Part shown: positions 1 through 5,194 of the stretch, in pieces
How positions within the stretch are numbered: the stretch's first letter is position 1
Layout: the number at the start of each line of letters is the position of its first letter
NCBI GenBank assembly: GCA_026987795.1
Contig: JALSMF010000010.1
Coordinates: 1 to 5,194 of the forward strand
Direction: 5' to 3'
Length of the DNA: 5,194 nt
From: Bacteroidales bacterium
Lineage (GTDB): Bacteria; Bacteroidota; Bacteroidia; Bacteroidales; JAADGE01
Notes under the pieces: model-generated
What the model was told of the DNA's origin: nothing
What the model saw: the letters and a program-made list of their open reading frames with translations, nothing else
Database searches by the model: none
Translations under genes and position numbers: made by a program

Positions 1-1917
1 TCATTATTTTTTGTTTTTTTATCTAATGTTGTTTCATACAGTCAGGTAAATGATGATTATTATGATTTATTCAAAAAAAAAGTTAATAAAAATAAACTCC
101 GGAATACATCAGGCACTCAAAAAGAAGCATGGAATAAATGTGATTCTGCTTATACATTTTTATTAAAAAGAGATTTTATCAAATTTTATACATACATAAA
201 CAAATCAGACAGCCTAAATTCCTCTGACAGCATATTGAAATATTGGAATAAAGGATTGAGGGGTATTGTTGAATACAGGAAAAATGATATTAGAAAATCT
301 TTAAAACTGCTAAATGAATCGATAACATTTTTTTTAAGACATAAAAACAGTTTTATGTCAGACTATTCTCTTGCTATCTTTTTTCAGTTTAAAGGTAGAG
401 CTTTGTCTGATATAGGCTTGGTGTCAAATGCTATAAACAGCTATATTAAATCTGATAAATATTTGAAAACATTAAATTTTGAACAGAAAATTTATGAAAA
501 TTATAAGTTTATAGGCAGAGCATATAAAAAAAGCGGAATATTCGGAAATGAAAAATTTGTATCTGAAAATTATTTTCTGGCATTAAAAGGGTTTAAAAAA
601 ATAAAAAAAGCAGATGAAATTGCATGGATGTATTTAATCCTGAGTGATTTTTATATTGAACAAAAAGAGCCGGAGATGGCACTGAGATTTCAGGACTCTT
701 GTTATATGCTGGCAAAAGCTCTTGGTAATAAAGAGTTGATACCGATATCACTGAATAACTACGGGGAAATATATTTGTATAAAAATAATCTTAAAAAAGC
801 TGAAGCATATTTTAAAAAAGCCGTTCCTGTTTATAAGAAAAACAAAAATATAAAGAATCTTCAAGTTACTTATCATAATTTGGCCCACCTTTATTTTAAA
901 AAAAATAACATTAAAAAATCATTAGAATATACAGATTCTGCTGTTTTTTTGGCAGAAAAGGGAGAAAATGACCTGAATCTTATTAACTTTTACCTTCTTA
1001 AAAAAGATATTCTGATAAGTGCAAAGCAAGACGTATCAGAACTTTTTAATAATTATATAGAGCTAAACAACAAATTAAACAAAGAGAATCAGCAGAATAT
1101 ATTATTTGCCTATCAGGAGTTCTTTAAAACAGAAATATTAAGGAAAGAAAATGAATATCTTACAGAAAAGAATGTTAAAAAAGACGAACAAATATATTCA
1201 TTGATTATAATATTAATTCTTTTAGGCATAATTCTTATAGGATTTGCAGCCTTGGCTTACCTGCTTAAAAAAAGGAGAGAATATTTAATGAATGCTAAAA
1301 TACAAGACTTACAACTGCAAACAATTCAGTCTCAAATATTTCCGCATTTACTTTTTAATACTGTTTCTGCGGCAGGCTCTGTAATTTATAAAGAAAAAAG
1401 AGAAACAGCTTACGACTATCTGGTTAAAATGTCTCAACTTATGCGCAAAGCCCTTATTGATACAAAACGATTATATAAAAGCCTGCAGGATGAAATTGAC
1501 TTTGTTGAGAATTATTTGCAAATACAAAAAATCAGGTTCAAAGAACGGTTTGACTATATAATAAATACAGAAAGTAATATAGATTTAAACATACAGGTTC
1601 CGCAAATGATAATACAAACTTATGTGGAGAATGCCGTAAAATACGGTATGGAGCCTTTAAAAAAAGGAGGTTTGCTTGAAGTTTATATAACAAAAAAACA
1701 AAACATTATATCTTTTATCATAAAAGATAACGGAATGGGAATTGAAGAGTCCGAAAAGATATTAAATAAAAAAGGAACAGGGTCAGGATTCAGAATTATG
1801 GATGAAATTTATAAAATACACAATAAAAAAAATACAAGCAAAATATCATACAAAATAGAAGACTTTTATAAAAAAGGAGGAAAAGGCACTAAAGTTACGG
1901 TTGAAATTAAATTATAA
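1..1917 (+). CDS. TPR-containing LytS/YehU-type sensor histidine kinase, 5' end cut by the window
   Basis: This is a membrane sensor kinase, partner of the adjacent LytTR regulator. The frame is open from base 1, giving 638 visible residues. It begins in a hydrophobic signal-peptide core (LFFVFLSNVV) with a plausible cleavage at SYS/Q near residue 14, so probably only a few N-terminal codons are missing. A TTG at 235 is not the start, because coding continues through it. TPR-like helical repeats span about residues 165-321 and should be periplasmic. A charged, probably coiled-coil stretch leads to one membrane segment (about 398-422). The cytoplasmic part matches the His_kinase (PF06580) plus HATPase families: H449 in IFPHLLFN, N-box YVENAVKYG (N544), DNGMG (576-580) and GTGSG (592-596). 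The usual motifs are closer to INPHFLFN and ENAIKHG, so this copy is divergent. The signal sensed cannot be read from the sequence. The family is very likely; the start is not visible. Confidence 0.93.
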   Translation, partial: SLFFVFLSNVVSYSQVNDDYYDLFKKKVNKNKLRNTSGTQKEAWNKCDSAYTFLLKRDFIKFYTYINKSDSLNSSDSILKYWNKGLRGIVEYRKNDIRKSLKLLNESITFFLRHKNSFMSDYSLAIFFQFKGRALSDIGLVSNAINSYIKSDKYLKTLNFEQKIYENYKFIGRAYKKSGIFGNEKFVSENYFLALKGFKKIKKADEIAWMYLILSDFYIEQKEPEMALRFQDSCYMLAKALGNKELIPISLNNYGEIYLYKNNLKKAEAYFKKAVPVYKKNKNIKNLQVTYHNLAHLYFKKNNIKKSLEYTDSAVFLAEKGENDLNLINFYLLKKDILISAKQDVSELFNNYIELNNKLNKENQQNILFAYQEFFKTEILRKENEYLTEKNVKKDEQIYSLIIILILLGIILIGFAALAYLLKKRREYLMNAKIQDLQLQTIQSQIFPHLLFNTVSAAGSVIYKEKRETAYDYLVKMSQLMRKALIDTKRLYKSLQDEIDFVENYLQIQKIRFKERFDYIINTESNIDLNIQVPQMIIQTYVENAVKYGMEPLKKGGLLEVYITKKQNIISFIIKDNGMGIEESEKILNKKGTGSGFRIMDEIYKIHNKKNTSKISYKIEDFYKKGGKGTKVTVEIKL

Positions 1918-1920
1918 AAA

Positions 1921-2691
1921 ATGAAAAAAAACAAAATTAAAACAATCGTTATAGAAGACGAGAAGGAAGATATGGATTTGATGCTGAATCTGCTTAAAAG
2001 TTTTCCGGAAATTGAAGTTGCAGAAACAGCTCGAGATATAGATGAAGGAATTACTGCCGTCAGTTTCTACAAACCCGACCTTATTTTCTTGGACATAAAT
2101 CTTTACGGCAGAATCTCTTTTGAAATATTGGACGTAATATATAAATTCAACATAAAACCTAAAGTTATTTTTACTACTGCCTTTGATGAATTTATGAGCA
2201 GAGCATTTAAATATTCAGCTTTTGACTATTTGCTTAAACCTGTAGACAGGGCAGAACTGGGAGGAACGATAAAACGCTTTCTGAGTCAAACGGAACAAGT
2301 CGAATTTCCTGAAAGTTACAGGCGATTTATGTCAGTAAAAAGAAAACTTGTTTTTAACACAACCGAAGGCTTTGAAGTAGCAGAGCCTGATGAAATATGT
2401 TACCTGTCAACAGTTAAAAATAAATCTTATACAGAAATATTTATGACCGACGGGAGTAAAATTGTCGTGAGCAAGCACATAGGAGAAATATACGCTATGT
2501 TGCAAAATAAAAATTTTTTTAAAATTCACCGTTCGTATGTAATAAACATAAAATATATTAAGAAAATTAACAGGCTAAAAGGGAAATGTTATATTAAAAC
2601 CGAAAATGTTGAATACGAAATACCCGCATCAAGAGAGAAAATAAAAAAATTGAAAGAAATGTTGACTGACAATACGAATAAAAACAGCTAA
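1921..2691 (+). CDS. LytTR-family response regulator
   Basis: This cytoplasmic transcription factor of 256 residues has two domains. The N-terminal receiver (about 5-122) has the acidic pair E12/D13, phosphoacceptor D58 in IFLDIN, T86 in IFTTAFDE, and K106 in DYLLKP, so it looks phosphorylation-competent. The loop after D58 (INLYGRISFEIL) lacks the usual Pro and Gly. The C-terminal LytTR DNA-binding domain (about 143-250) carries the hallmark FFKIHRSYVINIKYI. The ATG lies 3 nt after the kinase stop, so the pair is almost certainly co-transcribed and functions as a cognate two-component system. The start is preceded by A-rich sequence without a Shine-Dalgarno site, normal for Bacteroidota. Target genes are unknown; I could not find a paired LytTR direct repeat in the window. 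No hairpin terminator follows the gene, so some read-through into rpmH is possible. Confidence 0.95.
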   Translation: MKKNKIKTIVIEDEKEDMDLMLNLLKSFPEIEVAETARDIDEGITAVSFYKPDLIFLDINLYGRISFEILDVIYKFNIKPKVIFTTAFDEFMSRAFKYSAFDYLLKPVDRAELGGTIKRFLSQTEQVEFPESYRRFMSVKRKLVFNTTEGFEVAEPDEICYLSTVKNKSYTEIFMTDGSKIVVSKHIGEIYAMLQNKNFFKIHRSYVINIKYIKKINRLKGKCYIKTENVEYEIPASREKIKKLKEMLTDNTNKNS

Positions 2692-2706
2692 AAAGTAACG
2701 AATATT

Positions 2707-2736
2707 TTTGTGATAAATAAAAAAATAATACCTTTG
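2707..2736 (+). promoter_or_regulatory. Bacteroidetes-type promoter of rpmH
   Basis: TTTG at 2707-2710 and TACCTTTG at 2729-2736 match the known Bacteroidetes consensus (TTTG at -33, TAnnTTTG at -7), with an 18-nt spacer. Transcription would begin near 2740-2745, leaving a leader of about 40 nt before the L34 ATG. The match of both boxes and the spacing makes this the most convincing promoter in the window. Confidence 0.8.
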
Positions 2737-2781
2737 CAAACCTGAAAATAAGATAGGAAAAAATAAGAAAAATACAGAGCA

Positions 2782-2937
2782 ATGAAAAGAACGTTTCAAC
2801 CTTCGAACAGAAAAAGAAGAAATAAGCACGGATTCAGAGAACGTATGGCATCTGCAAGCGGAAGAAGTATTTTAAATGCAAGACGCAGAAAAGGAAGAAA
2901 AAAACTTTCGGTTTCAAGCGAAATACCTCATAAGTAA
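2782..2937 (+). CDS. rpmH: 50S ribosomal protein L34
   Basis: This 51-residue, highly basic protein of the large ribosomal subunit begins MKRTFQPSNRKRRNKHGFRE, the diagnostic L34 N-terminus, and continues with RMASASGRSIL and an RRRKGRKKL core. The family is about 44-53 residues, so the gene is complete. The tail SSEIPHK after the conserved LSVS is a short extension of the kind seen in Bacteroidota. The ATG at 2782 follows an A-rich leader with no clear Shine-Dalgarno site. The gene has its own consensus promoter upstream and a strong terminator downstream, so it is probably monocistronic. In many bacteria rpmH is followed by rnpA; here no rnpA follows, and the next gene is mqnE. Confidence 0.98.
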   Translation: MKRTFQPSNRKRRNKHGFRERMASASGRSILNARRRKGRKKLSVSSEIPHK

Positions 2938-2962
2938 AATTTACTTTCGTTTTTCATAACGT

Positions 2963-2990
2963 TTTGAAAGAAATATTTTTTATACCCTTG
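2963..2990 (+). promoter_or_regulatory. Possible mqnE promoter overlapping the rpmH terminator
   Basis: TTTG at 2963-2966 and TACCCTTG at 2983-2990, with a 16-nt spacer, resemble the Bacteroidetes consensus with one mismatch in the -7 box. Initiation would fall inside the terminator hairpin, giving a leader of about 60 nt for mqnE. No better match lies between the terminator and the ATG at 3060; a second -7-like element (TATAATTG, 3018-3025) lacks a well-spaced -33 box. This is a tentative call. Confidence 0.3.
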
Positions 2991-3014
2991 GCATTATTCT
3001 GTCAAGGTTTTTTT
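2986..3014 (+). terminator. Intrinsic terminator after rpmH
   Basis: The arms CCTTGGC (2986-2992) and GTCAAGG (3001-3007) form a 7-bp stem with one G-T wobble and an 8-nt loop. Seven T residues follow directly (3008-3014). It sits about 50 nt after the L34 stop and separates rpmH from mqnE. Confidence 0.85.
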
Positions 3015-3059
3015 GTTTATAATTGCAAGCAGTCTTAACAAAGAATAAAAAACAATATT

Positions 3060-4190
3060 ATGCCCGAAAAAAACAATATAAATGTATTGATAAATATAAG
3101 CAATTTGGACAGTAATCTGAAAAAAATTGCAGAAAAAGTTATCGAAAATATACGGATATCAGATGATGACGCATTACAGCTTTTTGAAAAAGGAGAACTC
3201 GGATTTCTCGGAATACTTGCTAATTACGTAAGGGAACAAAAACACGGAGACAGAACTTATTTCAACAAAAATTTTCATATAGAACCAACCAATATCTGTA
3301 TATATAATTGCAAATTTTGCTCTTATGTCAGAAAAATAGGGCAAAAAGGTGCGTGGGAATACACTATTGACGAAGTTTTAAAAACTGTTGAATCATACAA
3401 AAATACGGGTGTAACGGAGGTGCACATAGTAGGCGGCGTGCATCCCAAGCGAGATTTACATTATTACGGAGAAATGATGTCGGAAATTAAAAAAATAATG
3501 CCGAATATTCACATTAAAGCATTTACGGCGGTTGAACTCGAATATATGATAAAAAAAGCAAAACTTTCCGTAGAAGAAGGATTAAGAAAACTTAAAGAAT
3601 ACGGTTTAGACTCAATTCCGGGAGGAGGTGCCGAGATTTTTCACCCGGATGTAAGAAAAGAAATATGCGATGAAAAAGCATCAGCCAGTATGTGGCTTAA
3701 TATTCACGAAACAGCCCATAAAGTCGGCTTACCTTCAAATGCAACAATACTGTACGGTCATACCGAAAAATACAAACATCGTGTTCATCATATGTCAAAA
3801 TTAAGGGAACTGCAAGACAAAACTGCAGGCTTTAATACTTTTATTCCGCTGAAATACAGAAAAGAAAACAATAACTTATCTCACATAGGAGAAGTTACGT
3901 CAATAGAAGACCTGAAAAATTATGCCGTTTCAAGAATTTATCTTGATAATTTCCCACATATAAAAGCCTATTGGCCAAGTATCGGAAAAGAAATAGCTCA
4001 ACTTTCGCTTTCTTTCGGTGTTGACGATATCGACGGAACAATTGACGACTCCACAAAAATATACTCAATGGCAGGAGCCGAAGACCAAAATCCTAAAATG
4101 ACGACGCAAGATATGGTTAAACTTATAAAAGATGCAAAAAGAACTCCGATTGAGAGAGACACACTTTATAATACCGTAAATACCTTCTGA
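3060..4190 (+). CDS. mqnE: Aminodeoxyfutalosine synthase (radical SAM)
   Basis: This cytosolic enzyme of the futalosine pathway for menaquinone joins 3-[(1-carboxyvinyl)oxy]benzoate to the adenosyl part of S-adenosylmethionine, giving aminodeoxyfutalosine. The 376 residues are a full family length. The radical-SAM cluster motif is C80-x3-C84-x2-C87 in the segment HIEPTNICIYNCKFCSY. Family-specific segments follow in order: VGGVHP (124-129), SIPGGGAEIFHPDVR (185-199), YGHTEKYKHRVHHM (232-245), GFNTFIPLKYR (257-267), IKAYWPSIGK (301-310), SFGVDDIDGTIDDSTKIYS (318-336) and PIERDTLY (363-370). The last blocks distinguish MqnE from its paralogue MqnC. The gene lies between an upstream terminator and a weaker downstream hairpin, so it is probably transcribed alone. 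No other mqn gene is in the window. No key residue appears to be missing. Confidence 0.97.
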   Translation: MPEKNNINVLINISNLDSNLKKIAEKVIENIRISDDDALQLFEKGELGFLGILANYVREQKHGDRTYFNKNFHIEPTNICIYNCKFCSYVRKIGQKGAWEYTIDEVLKTVESYKNTGVTEVHIVGGVHPKRDLHYYGEMMSEIKKIMPNIHIKAFTAVELEYMIKKAKLSVEEGLRKLKEYGLDSIPGGGAEIFHPDVRKEICDEKASASMWLNIHETAHKVGLPSNATILYGHTEKYKHRVHHMSKLRELQDKTAGFNTFIPLKYRKENNNLSHIGEVTSIEDLKNYAVSRIYLDNFPHIKAYWPSIGKEIAQLSLSFGVDDIDGTIDDSTKIYSMAGAEDQNPKMTTQDMVKLIKDAKRTPIERDTLYNTVNTF

Positions 4191-4214
4191 TTACAGTAAT
4201 TATTCTGATAAATG

Positions 4215-4258
4215 AAACGGCGGATAAATATATATTTTACCGGCAGTTTTTATTTTTT
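4215..4258 (+). terminator. Probable weak terminator after mqnE
   Basis: The segments 4215-4228 and 4236-4249 form an imperfect hairpin. Twelve base pairs are possible (AAACG, CGG and TAAA on the left arm against TTTA, CCG, C and GTTT on the right), with one G-G mismatch and single-base bulges at A4224 and A4245, around a 7-nt AT loop. A T-rich tract (4247-4258, interrupted by one A) follows. The stem begins about 25 nt after the mqnE stop, as expected for a terminator, but it is irregular. Confidence 0.5.
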
Positions 4259-4281
4259 GTATTAAATAATAAGTATCTTTG
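4256..4281 (+). promoter_or_regulatory. Bacteroidetes-type promoter of the mreD-mrdA operon
   Basis: TATCTTTG at 4274-4281 is a perfect match to the Bacteroidetes -7 box TAnnTTTG. The nearest TTTG (4256-4259) lies 14 nt upstream, shorter than the usual spacing of about 17-23 nt, so the -33 contact is uncertain. Transcription would begin near 4286-4290, about 20 nt before the TTG start of mreD. The -33 candidate overlaps the T-tract of the preceding terminator. Confidence 0.6.
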
Positions 4282-4307
4282 ACCTGCAAATATAAAAAAA
4301 CTTAATC

Positions 4308-4823
4308 TTGACACTAAATATTGTATTCAGAAATACGGGGTTGTTTTTATTATTAATTTTTTTGCAACTGTTTCTGTTTGAAAACATTTCTCTTACCCGA
4401 TTTGATATAATCCCCAACTTTTATATACTTTTTATATTGATTCTGTTTATTGAAATACCGGGATGGGCACTTCTTTTGTCTGCCTTTTTTTTAGGCTTAA
4501 TAATTGATATTTCCTATGATACGGGAGGCGTAAATGCCGCATCGTCAGTGCTTGTTGCATTTTTACGTCCGACAGTTTTGAAACTTCTTACACCCCGAGA
4601 CGGTTATTCTTCAGGAACATCGCCGAGTATATCGGAATACGGATTTGTATGGTTTCTTAAATACGGTTTTATATTAATATTTATTCATAACTTAGCTTAT
4701 TACTTGTTTGTGAAGCTAAGTTTTGAGGATTTTTTTATAACAATTTCTAAAACTTTGCTTTCAACAATATTAGTTTTAATCTTAATTATATTGAGTCAAT
4801 ATTTATTCAAAAAAAATAATTGA
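4308..4823 (+). CDS. mreD: Rod-shape-determining protein MreD (integral membrane)
   Basis: This 171-residue inner-membrane protein of the elongasome is almost entirely hydrophobic, with five or six predicted membrane segments (about 10-25, 34-50, 52-69, 74-90, 112-136, 146-166). Family-like features are an early LQ..LFENISL segment, FDIIPNFYILF, the GLIIDISYDTGGVNAAS block (63-79) and FLRP..LKLLTPRDGY (85-100), the last typical of Bacteroidota. The length is normal. The start is TTG at 4308: an in-frame TAA at 4293-4295 and no ATG before the first membrane helix leave little choice. The next gene is penicillin-binding protein 2, its usual partner, and overlaps it by 4 nt. MreB and MreC, normally just upstream, are not here. 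Identification rests on membrane pattern, local motifs and context, because MreD is weakly conserved. Confidence 0.88.
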   Translation: MTLNIVFRNTGLFLLLIFLQLFLFENISLTRFDIIPNFYILFILILFIEIPGWALLLSAFFLGLIIDISYDTGGVNAASSVLVAFLRPTVLKLLTPRDGYSSGTSPSISEYGFVWFLKYGFILIFIHNLAYYLFVKLSFEDFFITISKTLLSTILVLILIILSQYLFKKNN

Positions 4824-5194
4824 AAACAAAACGTTTTGTCATAAGCTTTATTTTTATATCAACGGCAATTATTTTTATTGCCAAACTATTTTATATTCAG
4901 ATAATTGACGAAAGCTATAAATTATCTGCCGAAAATAATACATTAAGGCATATAACCGTATATCCTTCGAGAGGGTTGGTAGTTGACAGAAACGGGAAAA
5001 TTATAGTTGCCAATAAAAGCAGTTATGATTTAAAAGTGGTTACGAGAAGCACGGGAATATTTGATACTCTTGAATTTTGCAGATTGACAAACATTCCTGA
5101 AGAAGAGTTAAAGCTGAAGTTTAAGAAGAATAAGTATTCGTACAAGCCTGTTTTACTCAAAAAACAAATATATGCGGAAGAATATGCCGAAATA
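4820..5194 (+). CDS. mrdA: Penicillin-binding protein 2 (peptidoglycan transpeptidase), 3' end cut by the window
   Basis: This is the N-terminal 125 residues of an elongation-specific class B PBP, which cross-links peptidoglycan in the periplasm with RodA and the Mre proteins. A basic start (MKTKR) and one membrane anchor (about 6-24) lead into AKLFYIQIIDESYKLSAENN (21-40), then ITVYPSRGLVVDRNGK (45-60) with the RG..DRNG signature of the PBP dimerisation/pedestal domain. The transpeptidase domain lies beyond the edge, since family members have about 600-650 residues. The start is TTG at 4820, immediately after an in-frame TAA (4817-4819), and no in-frame ATG occurs in the visible part. TTG overlaps the mreD stop as TTGA, indicating translational coupling. 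PBP3 (FtsI) shares some of this fold, but the mreD neighbour and the YPSRG..DRNG context favour PBP2. Confidence 0.93.
   Translation, partial: MKTKRFVISFIFISTAIIFIAKLFYIQIIDESYKLSAENNTLRHITVYPSRGLVVDRNGKIIVANKSSYDLKVVTRSTGIFDTLEFCRLTNIPEEELKLKFKKNKYSYKPVLLKKQIYAEEYAEI

Noticed and set aside
235..237. TTG as start codon of the kinase
   Set aside because: The frame is open back to base 1 and the upstream part reads as a signal peptide followed by mature protein, so the true start is off the window.
1876..1880. GGAGG as a Shine-Dalgarno site for the response regulator
   Set aside because: It is 40 nt before the ATG and is explained by Lys-Lys-Gly-Gly codons; a similar GGAGG at 1666-1670 is also coding.
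2594..2829. Two overlapping minus-strand open frames opposite the end of the regulator gene and the start of rpmH
   Set aside because: They encode low-complexity Phe/Leu/Ser-rich products that simply mirror AAA/GAA-rich coding on the + strand, and they overlap the confident regulator and L34 genes.
2957..2965. AACGTTTTG as a LytTR binding half-site (also at 4830-4838)
   Set aside because: Each copy is an imperfect match to the LytTR repeat and neither has a second direct repeat at the expected spacing.
2944..2970. CTTTC/GAAAG inverted repeat as a terminator just after rpmH
   Set aside because: The stem is only 5 bp with a long loop and no T-run directly after it; the hairpin at 2986-3014 is far better.
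1..5194. Mobile element, CRISPR array, phage defence locus, tRNA or riboswitch
   Set aside because: No terminal repeats, transposase, regularly spaced repeats, cloverleaf or conserved aptamer pattern is visible; the window is filled by ordinary housekeeping and signalling genes.

Overview
The window looks like ordinary chromosome from a low-GC, AT-rich member of the Bacteroidota. The lineage signs are the L34 protein sequence, promoter boxes matching the Bacteroidetes consensus (TTTG at -33, TAnnTTTG at -7), starts without Shine-Dalgarno sites, a periplasmic-TPR LytS-type kinase next to a LytTR regulator, and a Bacteroidetes-style MreD with a PRDGY motif. All genes are on the + strand. I see no mobile element, CRISPR array, tRNA or rRNA.

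Layout. Bases 1-1917 hold a sensor histidine kinase whose first few codons lie off the left edge. The visible part opens inside its signal peptide. Its LytTR response regulator (1921-2691) follows after 3 nt, and the two form one signalling unit. A strong consensus promoter (2707-2736) then drives rpmH (2782-2937, ribosomal protein L34), which ends in a clear intrinsic terminator (2986-3014). Next is a stand-alone mqnE (3060-4190), an aminodeoxyfutalosine synthase, which points to menaquinone synthesis by the futalosine route. A weaker hairpin with a T-tract follows, then another Bacteroidetes -7 box. Downstream lies a cell-elongation operon: mreD (4308-4823), overlapping by 4 nt the start of a penicillin-binding protein 2 gene (mrdA, 4820 to the right edge, truncated). 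Both of these genes appear to start at TTG.

The genes fall into four transcription units: two-component signalling, a ribosomal protein, quinone synthesis, and peptidoglycan elongation. Nothing ties them into one pathway, and I found no convincing undescribed system. The points most worth checking are the unusual catalytic motifs of the kinase, the paired TTG starts with a TTGA overlap in mreD-mrdA, the absence of mreB and mreC directly upstream of mreD, and the close packing of terminators and promoters around mqnE.
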